Assembly: GCA_903869595.1 (NCBI GenBank)
Contig: CAIPZV010000043.1
Span: forward strand, 1 to 64,000
Origin: an uncultured beta proteobacterium
GTDB lineage: Bacteria > Pseudomonadota > Gammaproteobacteria > Burkholderiales > Burkholderiaceae_C
Reading direction: 5' to 3'
Length of the DNA: 64,000 nt
Both the position numbers and the translations under genes were made by a program. The number at the start of each line of letters is the position of its first letter. Within the stretch, counting starts at the first letter, position 1. The notes beneath the pieces were generated by a model. It was given only the letters and a program-made list of their open reading frames with translations, was not told the DNA's origin and searched no databases. Of the stretch, positions 27,260 to 37,395 are shown one piece after another.

Positions 27260-30200
27260 ATGCCAAAACGTAGCGACATTAAAAGCATCCTGATCATAGG
27301 AGCGGGTCCCATCATCATCGGGCAGGCCTGTGAGTTTGATTACTCTGGCGTCCAGGCCTGTAAGGCTTTGCGCGAGGAGGGCTACAAAGTCATCCTCATC
27401 AACAGCAATCCGGCCACCATCATGACCGACCCGGACACTGCCGATGTCACTTACATTGAGCCGATTACCTGGGAAACCGTAGAAAAAATAATTGCCAAAG
27501 AACGCCCGGATGCGATATTGCCCACCATGGGCGGACAAACCGCGCTCAATTGCGCCTTGGATTTGTGGCGCCAGGGCGTGCTAAAAAAATACGCGGTGGA
27601 ACTGATAGGCGCCACGCCTGAGGCCATCGACAAAGCCGAAGACCGGCTGAAATTCAAAGACGCAATGACCAAAATCGGGCTGGGCTCGGCGCGCTCGGGC
27701 ATTGCGCACAGCATGGAAGAGGCTTGGGTCGTGCAAAAAACGCTGGGCTTTCCTACCGTGATTCGCCCCAGCTTTACCCTAGGCGGAACCGGTGGCGGTA
27801 TCGCGTACAACGCCGAAGAGTTTGAGACGATTTGCAAGCGCGGCCTGGAGGCCTCGCCGACCAAAGAGTTGCTGATCGAAGAATCTTTGCTCGGCTGGAA
27901 AGAGTATGAGATGGAGGTCGTACGCGACAAGGCGGATAACTGCATCATCGTCTGCTCCATTGAAAATCTAGATCCCATGGGCGTGCATACCGGCGACTCT
28001 ATCACCGTGGCGCCAGCGCAAACTTTGACAGACAAGGAATACCAAATCTTGCGCAATGCGAGCCTGGCGGTCTTGCGCGAAATCGGGGTGGATACCGGTG
28101 GTTCGAACGTGCAGTTCGCGATCAATCCGGACGATGGGCGCATGGTGGTGATCGAGATGAACCCGCGCGTGTCGCGCTCGTCGGCACTGGCCTCCAAAGC
28201 CACGGGTTTTCCGATAGCCAAAGTGGCAGCCAAATTGGCCGTGGGCTATACCCTGGACGAATTGCGTAACGACATTACCGGCGGCGCCACGCCAGCCAGT
28301 TTCGAGCCCAGCATTGACTATGTGGTCACCAAAATTCCGCGTTTTGCTTTTGAGAAATTCCCCACCGCCGACAGCCGCCTGACGACGCAGATGAAATCGG
28401 TGGGCGAGGTCATGGCCATGGGCCGCACTTTTCAGGAGTCCTTCCAGAAAGCCTTGCGCGGGCTGGAAGTAGGCGTCGATGGGATGAACGAAAAAACCCA
28501 GGACCGCGAAGTGCTGGAGCGCGAATTGGGCGCCCCCGGCCCCGAGCGCATCTGGTACGTGGGCGACGCTTTTGCCCAGGGTATGACGGTTGAAGAAGTG
28601 TTTGAGCTGACCCGCATCGATCGCTGGTTTTTGGTGCAGATTGAGCAAATTGTGCAGATTGAATTAGAGTTGGAGCGTCTGCCGCAACCGTCCCAAGGCA
28701 CGGTGCTGGACGGCTTGGATGCGCAGACCTTGCGCGCCCTCAAGCAAAAAGGATTTTCCGATCGGCGCCTTGCGCGTCAACTGCGCACCACGGATGCTGC
28801 AGTACGCCAGCGCCGCGTAGACCTGGGCGTGCGCCCCGTCTACAAGCGGGTGGATACCTGCGCCGCCGAGTTCAGCACGAATACGGCTTACATGTATTCC
28901 ACCTACGAAGCGCAGGGCGCAGAGTGCGAGTCGCAGCCCACGGACCGCAAAAAAATTATGGTGCTGGGCGGTGGTCCCAACCGTATCGGCCAGGGGATTG
29001 AGTTTGACTACTGCTGCGTGCATGCGGCGCTGGCGATGCGCGAGGATGGTTATGAGACCATCATGGTCAACTGCAACCCCGAGACGGTTTCCACCGACTA
29101 CGACACCAGCGACCGGCTTTACTTTGAGCCGCTGACCTTGGAAGATGTGCTTGAAATCGTAGACAAGGAAAAGCCGCTGGGCGTGATCGTGCAGTACGGT
29201 GGGCAGACGCCCTTGAAGCTGGCACTCGGGCTCGAAGCCCATGGCGTGCCCATTATTGGCACCAGCCCGGACATGATCGACGCAGCCGAAGACCGCGAGC
29301 GCTTCCAAAAGTTGCTCCATGCGCTCGATCTGCGCCAGCCGCCCAATGCCACCGCGCGCACCGAGACCGAGGCGCTGGAAAAAGCCACCGCGCTAGGCTA
29401 TCCGCTGGTCGTGCGCCCCAGCTATGTGCTGGGCGGACGCGCGATGGAAATCGTCCATGAGCAGCGCGACCTGGAGCGCTATATGCGCGAGGCCGTCAAG
29501 GTCAGCCACGACTCGCCCGTGCTGCTGGACCGCTTTTTGAACGACGCGATTGAGTGCGACGTAGATTGCATCCGTGATGCCACCGGCGCCACGCTCATCG
29601 GCGGTGTGATGGAACATATCGAGCAGGCGGGCGTGCACAGCGGCGACTCGGCTTGCTCCTTACCGCCCTTTAGCTTGAGTGCGGCCACGGTCGCGGAGAT
29701 CAAACGCCAGACCGCAGCGATGGCTGCTGCTTTGCATGTAGTCGGCCTGATGAACGTGCAGTTTGCGATCCAGTCAGTGGATGGTCTGGATGTGATTTAT
29801 GTGCTCGAAGTAAACCCGCGCGCCTCGCGCACCGTGCCCTTTGTCAGCAAGGCCACGGGGATTCAATTAGCCAAGGTTGCAGCGCGCTGCATGGTGGGCC
29901 AAAGCCTGGCCTCGCAAGGCATGCGTAAAGAAGTCTCGCCGCCGTATTTCAGCGTGAAAGAGGCAGTGTTCCCCTTCGTCAAGTTTCCCGGCGTGGACAC
30001 GATTTTGGGCCCGGAGATGAAGTCCACCGGCGAAGTAATGGGCGTGGGTAAAACCTTTGGCGAGGCCTTCGTGAAGTCGCAGCTCGGTGCCGGCACCCGT
30101 TTACCGCGCAGTGGGCGGGCCTTCATCTCGGTCAAGCAAAGCGACAAACCACGCGCTATCGAGGTGGCGCGCAGCCTGGCGGCGATGGGCTTTGAGCTGC

Positions 30201-30514
30201 TAGCGACCAAAGGCACGGCGGCGGCCATCAAAGCGGCAGGGCTGGAATGCCGCGCCGTCAACAAAGTCGCCGAGGGACGGCCCAATATCGTGGACATGAT
30301 TAAAAACGAGGAAGTGGCCCTGGTCATCAATTCGGTAGAGGAGCGGCGCAATGCGATTGCCGACTCGCGTTACATCCGCACCTCCGCCCTGCTGGGCCGG
30401 GTCACCACCTTCACCACCATCGCCGCAGCGGAAGCGGCGGTGGAGGGCATGAAATACCTTGATCAGCTAGGGGTGATTTCGGTCCAGGAGATGCACGCGC
30501 AACTCTTGGCATAA
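27260..30514 (+). CDS. carB: Carbamoyl-phosphate synthase large subunit
   Basis: Makes carbamoyl phosphate from bicarbonate, two ATP and CarA-derived ammonia. The 1084-residue length is full. Both ATP-grasp halves are visible: the first (about 1-550) opens with [20 protein letters not shown], the second (about 556-940) with [20 protein letters not shown], each with an N-P-R metal-binding motif ([12 protein letters not shown] and [12 protein letters not shown]). The C-terminal allosteric domain (about 945-1084), site of UMP/ornithine control in the family, is present. It is separated from carA by the exporter gene. Confidence 0.98.
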   Translation: MPKRSDIKSILIIGAGPIIIGQACEFDYSGVQACKALREEGYKVILINSNPATIMTDPDTADVTYIEPITWETVEKIIAKERPDAILPTMGGQTALNCALDLWRQGVLKKYAVELIGATPEAIDKAEDRLKFKDAMTKIGLGSARSGIAHSMEEAWVVQKTLGFPTVIRPSFTLGGTGGGIAYNAEEFETICKRGLEASPTKELLIEESLLGWKEYEMEVVRDKADNCIIVCSIENLDPMGVHTGDSITVAPAQTLTDKEYQILRNASLAVLREIGVDTGGSNVQFAINPDDGRMVVIEMNPRVSRSSALASKATGFPIAKVAAKLAVGYTLDELRNDITGGATPASFEPSIDYVVTKIPRFAFEKFPTADSRLTTQMKSVGEVMAMGRTFQESFQKALRGLEVGVDGMNEKTQDREVLERELGAPGPERIWYVGDAFAQGMTVEEVFELTRIDRWFLVQIEQIVQIELELERLPQPSQGTVLDGLDAQTLRALKQKGFSDRRLARQLRTTDAAVRQRRVDLGVRPVYKRVDTCAAEFSTNTAYMYSTYEAQGAECESQPTDRKKIMVLGGGPNRIGQGIEFDYCCVHAALAMREDGYETIMVNCNPETVSTDYDTSDRLYFEPLTLEDVLEIVDKEKPLGVIVQYGGQTPLKLALGLEAHGVPIIGTSPDMIDAAEDRERFQKLLHALDLRQPPNATARTETEALEKATALGYPLVVRPSYVLGGRAMEIVHEQRDLERYMREAVKVSHDSPVLLDRFLNDAIECDVDCIRDATGATLIGGVMEHIEQAGVHSGDSACSLPPFSLSAATVAEIKRQTAAMAAALHVVGLMNVQFAIQSVDGLDVIYVLEVNPRASRTVPFVSKATGIQLAKVAARCMVGQSLASQGMRKEVSPPYFSVKEAVFPFVKFPGVDTILGPEMKSTGEVMGVGKTFGEAFVKSQLGAGTRLPRSGRAFISVKQSDKPRAIEVARSLAAMGFELLATKGTAAAIKAAGLECRAVNKVAEGRPNIVDMIKNEEVALVINSVEERRNAIADSRYIRTSALLGRVTTFTTIAAAEAAVEGMKYLDQLGVISVQEMHAQLLA

Positions 30515-30528
30515 TCGCTGCTTGACCC

Positions 30529-30566
30529 GATGGACAGCAGCGCGCTTTGGAGCGCTGCTGTCCATC
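30529..30566. terminator. Perfect 15-bp hairpin between carB and greA
   Basis: GATGGACAGCAGCGC (30529-30543) is perfectly complementary to GCGCTGCTGTCCATC (30552-30566), with an 8-base loop. No T-run follows (GTCATTTATAAA), so full intrinsic termination is uncertain; it could protect the carB 3' end or reduce read-through into greA. Confidence 0.7.
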
Positions 30567-30600
30567 GTCATTTATAAACCCCCGTTGTACGAGTTTTCCG

Positions 30601-31077
30601 ATGGCCACTATTCCAATTACTAAACGCGGCGCCGAAATCCTGAAAGCCGAGCTGCACCGGCTCAAAACGGTGGACCGTCCTTGGGTTATCGGCGCGATTT
30701 CTGAAGCCCGTGCCCAAGGCGATTTGAGTGAAAACGCGGAATACGATGCAGCCAAAGACCGCCAAGGTTTTATCGAAGGCCGGATTCAAGAGGTCGAGGG
30801 TAAATTGTCGGTGGCCCAAGTGATCGACCCCGCTGCTCTGGACGCCGGTGGCCGCGTGGTGTTTGGTACCACGGTGGACCTGGAGGCGGAGGAGTCGGGC
30901 GAGCGGGTTACCTACCAAATCGTGGGTGAGGACGAAGCGGACCTGAAACTGGGTTTGGTCAATATCAGCTCACCCATTGCCCGCGCACTTATCGGCAAGG
31001 AAGAGGGCGATACCGCTATCGTCATGGCCCCCGGCGGGCAAAAAGCCTATGAAATCGTGGCGGTGCGCTACGTTTAA
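30601..31077 (+). CDS. greA: Transcription elongation factor GreA
   Basis: Rescues backtracked RNA polymerase by stimulating cleavage of the nascent RNA. The 158-residue protein has the N-terminal coiled coil (about 1-75) with the functional tip QGDLSENAEYDAAKD, where Asp and Glu residues enter the polymerase channel, and the FKBP-like C-terminal domain (about 80-158). I chose the ATG at 30601 because the 18 residues encoded upstream lie in the hairpin and are not GreA-like. The carB-greA-yhbY-rlmE-ftsH order resembles that in E. coli. Confidence 0.97.
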   Translation: MATIPITKRGAEILKAELHRLKTVDRPWVIGAISEARAQGDLSENAEYDAAKDRQGFIEGRIQEVEGKLSVAQVIDPAALDAGGRVVFGTTVDLEAEESGERVTYQIVGEDEADLKLGLVNISSPIARALIGKEEGDTAIVMAPGGQKAYEIVAVRYV

Positions 31078-31138
31078 TTCGCACTAAAAGCACCACTATC
31101 GGTGCGAGGCCGATCTACGGTCTTGGGCAAAATGGCGT

Positions 31139-31618
31139 TTAAGCGCCCTGGCTGCGTTTTTTCAGACTAATTTTGGGTTTGGGCTTGGCCCGCTTGACAT
31201 TACCGCCCGGCGTCAGCCTTTGGTTGCCCAGCACCCGCAGCGTCTTAACTTCAGGGCGCTGCCCGGCGCGTTTGCTGTACTTCAAGACCTTGAAATCGCG
31301 AGGCCCCGCTTTGCGGTCCTCATCGACCGCTTTTTCTTTCTCCGGCATCGGTCGCCATAGCACCAGCAGTTTGCCAATGTGTTGAATCGGCGCGGCGCTG
31401 AGTTCGTCGGCCAAGGTCTGGAACATGGCTTCGCGGGCGCTGCGGTCGTCCGAAAACACCCGCACTTTGATCAGGCCGTGTGCATTGAGCGCGGCATCGG
31501 TTTCTTTTTTAACGTTGGCGGTGAGGCCATCGCCGCCGACCATGACCACCGGGTCAAGGTGGTGGGCCAGGGCCCGCTGCGCTTTGCGCTCTGTAGGACT
31601 GAGTTGTATAAGGGGCAT
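31139..31618 (-). CDS. yhbY: YhbY-family RNA-binding protein (CRM domain)
   Basis: Small protein associated with assembly of the large ribosomal subunit in the family. The 159 residues hold one CRM domain (about 1-97) with [20 protein letters not shown], the GxxG-type VMVGGDGLT loop and KLLVLWRP. The C-terminal 60 residues form a basic, Lys/Arg-rich tail longer than the ~97-residue E. coli protein, and probably bind RNA. I chose the ATG at 31618; upstream in-frame codons overlap rlmE on the other strand. It is divergent from rlmE with only 18 bases between starts, a conserved arrangement. Confidence 0.9.
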   Translation of the reverse strand: MPLIQLSPTERKAQRALAHHLDPVVMVGGDGLTANVKKETDAALNAHGLIKVRVFSDDRSAREAMFQTLADELSAAPIQHIGKLLVLWRPMPEKEKAVDEDRKAGPRDFKVLKYSKRAGQRPEVKTLRVLGNQRLTPGGNVKRAKPKPKISLKKRSQGA

Positions 31619-31636
31619 AGGGCTATTATCGGCGCA

Positions 31637-32329
31637 ATGAAAAAGCCGTCTGTCTCTTCGCCCTCTGCGCCCGTTCCGGCCAAAGCGGCACGCGGCGGCA
31701 AGGTCAACAAGGCCTGGCTGCACGACCATATCAACGACCCCTACGTGAAGCTGGCGGCCCGCGAAGGCTACCGGGCGCGGGCGGCCTACAAACTCAAAGA
31801 AATTGACGAAGTCTTCGGCCTGGTCAAGCCCGGCCAGGTACTGGTGGACCTGGGCTGCACGCCCGGCGCCTGGAGCCAGTATTTGCGCCGCCGCCTGGCC
31901 CCGCAGGGTGCAGCAGCCGGGGCTTTGGTCGGGAAAATTATCAGCCTAGACCTGCTTCCGATGGAGGCTATTGAAGGCGTCACTTTTATCCAAGGCGATT
32001 TTCGCGAGGCCGATACCCTGCAAAAGCTGGAACTAGCCTTGGACGGCGCCCAGGCCGACGTCGTGGTCTCGGACATGGCGCCTAACTTGTCAGGTATCTA
32101 CTCCGCCGACGCGGCCCGGGTCGAGTACTTGGTGGAGTTGGCCATTGAATTCGCCCAAAACCACATGAAAAAACAGGGCGCGCTGGTGGCCAAAGTGTTC
32201 CACGGCGGCAGCTATAACGCGGTGGTGGCCCGTTTTCGCGAGGCCTTCCAAACCGTCAAACCCTATAAGCCCAAGGCCTCTAGGGATCGCTCATCTGAGA
32301 CTTTTTTGGTGGGGATCGGGCTGCGTTAG
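31637..32329 (+). CDS. rlmE: 23S rRNA (uridine-2'-O) methyltransferase RlmE
   Basis: Methylates U2552 of 23S rRNA at a late step of 50S assembly; FtsJ/RrmJ family. The 230-residue protein has the SAM-binding [16 protein letters not shown], the acidic [11 protein letters not shown] and the Lys-containing KVFHGG, matching the K-D-K-E catalytic set. The first 22 residues are a basic, disordered extension. I chose the ATG at 31637 since the upstream open frame lies antisense to yhbY. The adjacent yhbY and downstream ftsH match the usual neighbourhood. Confidence 0.95.
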   Translation: MKKPSVSSPSAPVPAKAARGGKVNKAWLHDHINDPYVKLAAREGYRARAAYKLKEIDEVFGLVKPGQVLVDLGCTPGAWSQYLRRRLAPQGAAAGALVGKIISLDLLPMEAIEGVTFIQGDFREADTLQKLELALDGAQADVVVSDMAPNLSGIYSADAARVEYLVELAIEFAQNHMKKQGALVAKVFHGGSYNAVVARFREAFQTVKPYKPKASRDRSSETFLVGIGLR

Positions 32330-32352
32330 ATTCGGCTCGGTCGCGGCTCGAG

Positions 32353-32368
32353 GCCCAAGGCCTTGGGC
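32353..32368. repeat. 16-bp perfect palindrome between rlmE and ftsH
   Basis: GCCCAAGGCCTTGGGC reads the same on both strands. It lies 24 bases after the rlmE stop and upstream of the ftsH promoter region. With no loop and no T-run it is more like a protein-binding dyad than a terminator. Confidence 0.5.
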
Positions 32369-32407
32369 GATTTACGGCCACTACACGCAAATACCGCCAT
32401 CCCCCGG

Positions 32408-32435
32408 CTTGAAAAGCCTAAAATGCATCGCATGT
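32408..32435 (+). promoter_or_regulatory. Sigma32-like heat-shock promoter of ftsH
   Basis: CTTGAAA (32408-32414), 14 bases, then CGCATGT (32429-32435) resembles the sigma32 pattern CTTGAAA-N14-CCCATNT. ftsH is a heat-shock gene in other proteobacteria, so the site makes sense. A TAAAAT (32418-32423) could alternatively serve sigma70. Confidence 0.45.
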
Positions 32436-32477
32436 GACAAGGGTATTTCCCGGCTCACGCTTTAACTGGAGTTTCGC

Positions 32478-34403
32478 TTGAACAATCAGTGGTTTTCCAA
32501 AATTGCAGTCTGGCTTGTCATAGGCCTGGTACTTTTTACCGTCTTCAAGCAATTTGACTCGCACAACGGTAGCGGCGCCGTGACGCTTGGCTATTCCGAT
32601 TTCCTGGAAGAGGTGCGTAACAAGAACATCAAGAGTGCCGTGATCCAAGAGGGCCAGGGCGGCACGACAGAGATCGTGGCGGTCACCGCAGACGAGCGCC
32701 GTATCCGAACAACGGCCACCTACCTAGACCGTGGATTGGTGGGCGATTTAATTGCCAACGGCGTCAAGTTTGACGTCAAGCCGCGCGAAGAAGGTTCCTT
32801 GCTCATGACCTTGCTGGTCAGCTGGGGGCCGATGCTCCTGCTTATCGGCGTCTGGATTTACTTCATGCGCCAAATGCAGGGCGGCGGCAAAGGCGGCGCC
32901 TTTAGTTTCGGTAAAAGCAAAGCCCGCTTGCTCGACGAAAACACCAACACCGTGACTTTTGCGGACGTAGCCGGTTGCGACGAAGCCAAAGAAGAAGTGA
33001 AAGAGGTGGTGGACTTCCTGAAAGATCCCAGCAAATTCCAAAAACTCGGTGGCCGTATTCCGCGCGGCTTGTTGCTGGTGGGCCCTCCAGGCACTGGTAA
33101 AACGCTGCTGGCAAAGTCGATTGCTGGCGAAGCCAAGGTGCCGTTTTTCAGCATTTCCGGTTCGGACTTTGTGGAAATGTTTGTCGGTGTGGGCGCATCC
33201 CGTGTGCGCGACATGTTCGACAACGCCAAGAAAAACGCACCTTGTATTATTTTCATTGACGAAATCGATGCAGTAGGCCGCCAGCGTGGCGCCGGCCTGG
33301 GTGGCGGCAACGATGAACGCGAGCAAACGCTCAATCAGATGCTGGTGGAGATGGACGGTTTTGAGACCAATGTCGGCGTTATCGTGGTGGCTGCTACCAA
33401 TCGGCCGGATATTTTGGACGCCGCCTTGCTGCGACCCGGTCGCTTTGACCGCCAGGTTTATGTCACCTTGCCAGATATCCGTGGCCGCGAACAAATTCTC
33501 AACGTGCACATGCGCAAAGTGCCACTGGGGCAAGACGTGAACGCCGGCATCATCGCCCGCGGCACGCCCGGCATGTCGGGCGCGGATTTAGCCAATTTGT
33601 GTAACGAAGCCGCCTTGATGGCCGCGCGCCGTAATGCCCGTCTGGTGGACATGGAAGACTTCGAAAAGGCCAAGGACAAAATCCTGATGGGCCCGGAGCG
33701 TAGAAGCATGGTTATGCCTGAAGGCGAGCGTAAGAACACGGCCTACCATGAGTCCGGCCATGCACTTATCGGCAAGCTCTTGCCTAAGTGCGATCCAGTT
33801 CACAAAGTCACCATCATTCCGCGCGGCCGTGCATTGGGCGTCACCATGAGCCTGCCGGCGCAGGACCGCTACTCGTACGACAGCGAATACATGCTCAACC
33901 AAATCAGTATGCTCTTTGGCGGACGTATCGCCGAAGAAGTGTTCATGAACCAAATGACCACCGGCGCCAGCAACGATTTTGAGCGCGCTACCTCCATTGC
34001 CCGCGATATGGTGATGCGCTACGGTATGACCGACGCACTTGGCCCCATGGTGTATGCGGAGAACGAAGGCGAAGTGTTTCTGGGCCGCTCGGTGACCAAG
34101 ACCACCAATATGAGCGAGCAGACCATGCAAAAGGTGGACGCTGAAGTTCGCCGCATCATCGACCAGCAGTACCAGTTGGCCCGCAAGCTGATTGAAGACA
34201 ATAAAGACAAGATGCATGCAATGGCCAAGGCCTTGCTGGAGTGGGAAACCATTGACAGCGACCAACTTGACGACATCATTGCTGGAAAAGATCCGCGTCC
34301 GCCCAAGGATTGGACGCCCCCGAGCACCACGCCCGGCCCTACGGATGGCGGCGGTAATGCAGCGCCTGCGACAACGCCCGAACCAGCACCCACAGCGGCT
34401 TGA
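32478..34403 (+). CDS. ftsH: ATP-dependent zinc metalloprotease FtsH
   Basis: Membrane-anchored AAA+ protease that degrades misfolded membrane proteins and regulators such as LpxC and sigma32 in E. coli. The 641-residue protein has two N-terminal membrane segments flanking a periplasmic domain (about 9-27 and 105-125), Walker A GPPGTGKT (202-209), the second region of homology with LLRPGRFDR, and the zinc site HESGH (424-428). The C-terminal tail is Pro/Thr-rich. The start is TTG with GGAG 10 bases upstream; no ATG gives a proper N-terminus. Lipid A control is relevant because lpxA, lpxB and lpxD are in the same window. Confidence 0.97.
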   Translation: MNNQWFSKIAVWLVIGLVLFTVFKQFDSHNGSGAVTLGYSDFLEEVRNKNIKSAVIQEGQGGTTEIVAVTADERRIRTTATYLDRGLVGDLIANGVKFDVKPREEGSLLMTLLVSWGPMLLLIGVWIYFMRQMQGGGKGGAFSFGKSKARLLDENTNTVTFADVAGCDEAKEEVKEVVDFLKDPSKFQKLGGRIPRGLLLVGPPGTGKTLLAKSIAGEAKVPFFSISGSDFVEMFVGVGASRVRDMFDNAKKNAPCIIFIDEIDAVGRQRGAGLGGGNDEREQTLNQMLVEMDGFETNVGVIVVAATNRPDILDAALLRPGRFDRQVYVTLPDIRGREQILNVHMRKVPLGQDVNAGIIARGTPGMSGADLANLCNEAALMAARRNARLVDMEDFEKAKDKILMGPERRSMVMPEGERKNTAYHESGHALIGKLLPKCDPVHKVTIIPRGRALGVTMSLPAQDRYSYDSEYMLNQISMLFGGRIAEEVFMNQMTTGASNDFERATSIARDMVMRYGMTDALGPMVYAENEGEVFLGRSVTKTTNMSEQTMQKVDAEVRRIIDQQYQLARKLIEDNKDKMHAMAKALLEWETIDSDQLDDIIAGKDPRPPKDWTPPSTTPGPTDGGGNAAPATTPEPAPTAA

Positions 34404-34427
34404 GCGCATCAATGCTGCGCTAGTAGT

Positions 34428-34450
34428 AAACGGGGCTATAGGCCCCGTTT
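34428..34450 (+). terminator. Terminator-like hairpin after ftsH
   Basis: AAACGGGGC (34428-34436) is perfectly complementary to GCCCCGTTT (34442-34450) over a 5-base loop. The T-tail is short (TTT then GCACGTTT), so termination may be partial, letting some transcription reach folP. Confidence 0.75.
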
Positions 34451-34493
34451 GCACGTTTAAATCAGCTTTTTTGAACACATCACAACATCCCGC

Positions 34494-35351
34494 ATGACCA
34501 TTTGGCAAACCAGCCGCTTCGACCTTGATCTGTCGAAACCCCGCATCATGGGAATTGTGAACGTCACGCCAGACTCCTTTTCTGACGGCGGTTTACATGC
34601 AACAAGCAGCGCCGCGATACGCCAGTGCGAGCAATTGCTGGCTGAGGGGGCTGACATACTGGATATTGGCGGTGAATCTACGCGTCCGGGTGCGCAACCG
34701 CTGTCGCAAGCCGATGAGCTGGCCCGTATCCTGCCGGTCGTGGGTCATGCGCTGACTCTCGGCGTGCCGGTGTCAGTCGATACCTACAAGCCTGCGGTGA
34801 TGCAAGCGGTATTGGACCTAGGCGTGGACATCATCAACGATGTGTGGGCGCTTCGCTGGATCGCTCCTGGCTCTGCATATAGCGGCGTGGACGTTGTGAC
34901 AGGACATGGTCGTTGTGGTGTGTGCCTGATGCACATGCATGGCGATCCGCAGACCATGCAGTTATCGCCCATGGAGGGCGATGTGCTGGCCCCGGTGACC
35001 GAGTTTTTGGAGCAGCGAAGTCAGTTACTTATTGGGCGCGGGGTACATGCGGCGCGCATATGCATCGACCCCGGCATCGGCTTTGGGAAAACCGTGCCGC
35101 AAAATTTCAGCTTGCTGGCGCGCCAGTCCGAGCTATTTGCGCTGGGCCTTACGGTGCTGGCTGGCTGGTCGCGCAAATCATCTCTTGGCTCGGTGACTGG
35201 CGCCGCTGCGGCGGATCGGGTGGTTGCCAGTGCCGCAGCGGCGCTACTGGCGGTGCACAATGGAGCGCGTATTGTCCGGGTACATGATGTGCTGGCAACG
35301 GCGCAGGCCTTGAAGGTGCTTGGTGCGATGCAAGCGGCGGCACAATCCTAG
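34494..35351 (+). CDS. folP: Dihydropteroate synthase
   Basis: Condenses p-aminobenzoate with dihydropterin pyrophosphate in folate synthesis; the sulfonamide target. The 285-residue TIM-barrel protein has both family signatures: IMGIVNVTPDSFSDGG (about 17-32) and DIGGESTRPGA (about 60-70). Other conserved stretches are DIINDVWAL and DPGIGFGKT, and the C-terminal RVHDV. It lies between ftsH and glmM, the classical order. Confidence 0.96.
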   Translation: MTIWQTSRFDLDLSKPRIMGIVNVTPDSFSDGGLHATSSAAIRQCEQLLAEGADILDIGGESTRPGAQPLSQADELARILPVVGHALTLGVPVSVDTYKPAVMQAVLDLGVDIINDVWALRWIAPGSAYSGVDVVTGHGRCGVCLMHMHGDPQTMQLSPMEGDVLAPVTEFLEQRSQLLIGRGVHAARICIDPGIGFGKTVPQNFSLLARQSELFALGLTVLAGWSRKSSLGSVTGAAAADRVVASAAAALLAVHNGARIVRVHDVLATAQALKVLGAMQAAAQS

Positions 35352-35392
35352 ACCTCCCGGTTACCTCTATTCTTTATAAGAAACAATAAGGC

Positions 35393-36721
35393 ATGACACG
35401 TCAATATTTCGGAACCGATGGCATTCGCGGTACGGTAGGTCAGGCACCTATCACCCCGGACTTCATGCTTCGCCTGGCGCATGCCGTAGGGCGCGTGCTC
35501 AAGCGCACAGAAGCGCGCCCCACGGTATTGATTGGCAAAGACACCCGCATCTCGGGCTATATGCTGGAAAGTGCCTTGGAAAGCGGGTTTAACTCTGCCG
35601 GTGTGGACGTGGTGCTCCTGGGCCCTTTGCCCACCCCGGCCGTAGCCTATCTGACGCGTGCGCAGCGCGCGTCCTTGGGCGTGGTAATTAGCGCTAGCCA
35701 CAATCCCTTTGACGACAATGGCATCAAGTTCTTCAGCGCCCAAGGCAGCAAGCTGCCCGATGCCTGGGAGCAATCGGTGGAAGACGCCTTGGCACAGCCT
35801 CCGGTGTGGGAAACCTCGGCCCATTTGGGTAAGGCCAAACGGCTCGACGATGCGGCGGGCCGCTACATCGAGTTTTGTAAGAGCACGTTTGCATCTGACC
35901 TCACGCTTAAGGGCATGAAAATGGTGGTCGATGCGGCGCACGGCGCGGCCTACCAGATCGCGCCTAAAGTGTTCCACGAGTTGGGTGCCGAAGTCATCGC
36001 CATCGGCTGCGCGCCCGATGGTTTGAATATCAATAAAGACGTGGGCGCTACCCACCCCCAGGCCTTGGTGGCTGCGGTGCGCCAGCATGGCGCGCATTTT
36101 GGGGTTGCGCTTGATGGGGACGCCGACCGCTTGCAAATTGTGGATGCGCAAGGGCGTTTGTACAACGGCGATGAGCTGCTCTACCTGATGGCCGACGAAC
36201 GCCTTGCGCGCCGCGAGGCCCTGGGCGGCGTGGTCGGCACCTTGATGACGAATATGGCAGTGGAGCTGGCCTTGAAAGCGCGTGGTTTGGATTTCGTGCG
36301 TGCGCGGGTAGGCGACCGCTATGTTCTTGAAGAAATGCAGGCGCGCGGCTGGATATTGGGTGGCGAGGGCTCCGGCCATTTGCTGGCGCTAGACAAGCAC
36401 ACCACTGGCGATGGGCTGGTTTCTGCTTTGCAAATCTTGCAAGCCTGTGTGCGCTCAGGCAAAACCATGGCGCAGTTGTTGGAGGGGGTAGTGCTATTTC
36501 CTCAAACACTGATCAATGTGCGTCTTGCACCTGGCGCGGACTGGAAGTCCAACTTGCCCATGCAGCAAGCGATTGCGCACGTGCAAGCGCAATTGGCCGA
36601 CCAGGGACGTGTGCTGATACGCGCCAGCGGCACCGAGCCTGTGGTTCGCGTGATGGTGGAGGCGCGCGATGCGGCGGTCGCTAAATCAAGTGCGCAGCGT
36701 ATTGCGCAAACACTGCAATGA
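35393..36721 (+). CDS. glmM: Phosphoglucosamine mutase
   Basis: Converts glucosamine-6-phosphate to glucosamine-1-phosphate, feeding UDP-GlcNAc for peptidoglycan and, through LpxA, lipid A. The 442-residue protein has the phosphoserine at Ser102 in [12 protein letters not shown], the magnesium loop DGDADR, and the sugar/phosphate-binding GEGSGH and [18 protein letters not shown] near the N-terminus is also typical. Its stop overlaps the next gene by four bases. Confidence 0.97.
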   Translation: MTRQYFGTDGIRGTVGQAPITPDFMLRLAHAVGRVLKRTEARPTVLIGKDTRISGYMLESALESGFNSAGVDVVLLGPLPTPAVAYLTRAQRASLGVVISASHNPFDDNGIKFFSAQGSKLPDAWEQSVEDALAQPPVWETSAHLGKAKRLDDAAGRYIEFCKSTFASDLTLKGMKMVVDAAHGAAYQIAPKVFHELGAEVIAIGCAPDGLNINKDVGATHPQALVAAVRQHGAHFGVALDGDADRLQIVDAQGRLYNGDELLYLMADERLARREALGGVVGTLMTNMAVELALKARGLDFVRARVGDRYVLEEMQARGWILGGEGSGHLLALDKHTTGDGLVSALQILQACVRSGKTMAQLLEGVVLFPQTLINVRLAPGADWKSNLPMQQAIAHVQAQLADQGRVLIRASGTEPVVRVMVEARDAAVAKSSAQRIAQTLQ

Positions 36722-37236
36722 CTACGCCTAAACACCTCATTTACATTTGCCGCGTGGACTACGCGAACCCGGTGCATGCACGGGCCTTAGTCGCCTTGCT
36801 CGATGCCTATGCCCACGACCCCATGGGCGGCGGCTCGGGCTTGAGCGAACACGCCAAAACCCACGTGGTAGCGGGCTTAGCCGCGCGCCCGCAGGCTTTT
36901 AGTGTGCTGGCGTTTTCGCGGGATGAGGATCAGACGCCGGTTGGCCTCGTCAATTGCATAGAAGGATTTTCTACCTTTGCAGCCAAGCCCTTGGTCAATA
37001 TCCATGATGTGATTGTGCTGCCCGATTGGCGCGGGCAAGGGGTGGCTGGCACCATGCTGGAGGCCGTGGTGCAAATCGCCCGTGAACGCGGTGCATGCAA
37101 GCTGACCTTGGAAGTGCTCTCAGGCAACCAAAAGGCCTTGCGCGCCTATGCCAAGCTGGGCTTTGATGCCTACCAACTGGATCCCGAGGCGGGGACTGCG
37201 CAGTTTTTGCAAATGTGGTTGGATGAGGGTGTTTAA
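36718..37236 (+). CDS. GNAT-family N-acetyltransferase
   Basis: A 172-residue acetyltransferase of unknown substrate. The GNAT fold is shown by the acetyl-CoA-binding [19 protein letters not shown] (motif A, about 99-117) and the motif B region [19 protein letters not shown] (about 133-151). It overlaps glmM (ATGA), so it is co-translated, but GlmM's own acetyltransferase partner GlmU is a different, much larger protein. A bidirectional terminator follows. Confidence 0.88.
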   Translation: MTTPKHLIYICRVDYANPVHARALVALLDAYAHDPMGGGSGLSEHAKTHVVAGLAARPQAFSVLAFSRDEDQTPVGLVNCIEGFSTFAAKPLVNIHDVIVLPDWRGQGVAGTMLEAVVQIARERGACKLTLEVLSGNQKALRAYAKLGFDAYQLDPEAGTAQFLQMWLDEGV

Positions 37237-37276
37237 GCTGTTCCGAAGACCGCGTTATTGGCGGTAATTTAGTCAC

Positions 37277-37309
37277 AAAAAAATGACCACTCGAAGGCGG
37301 TCATTTTTC
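37277..37309. terminator. Bidirectional terminator between the GNAT gene and the porin gene
   Basis: A run of A's plus TGACC (37277-37288) pairs with GGTCA and a T-run (37299-37308), with a 10-base loop. T's follow on both strands, so it can end the GNAT transcript and the convergent porin transcript. Confidence 0.9.
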
Positions 37310-37395
37310 TTACTATTCACTAGGTCGAATTTTCAATGCCTGAGCAAATTGCTTACAGGCACATCGCGGCATCAAAAATCAGACACTAAGCCTGC

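Noticed and set aside
31379..31636. 86-codon extension of rlmE
   Set aside because: It is antisense to yhbY and not methyltransferase-like.
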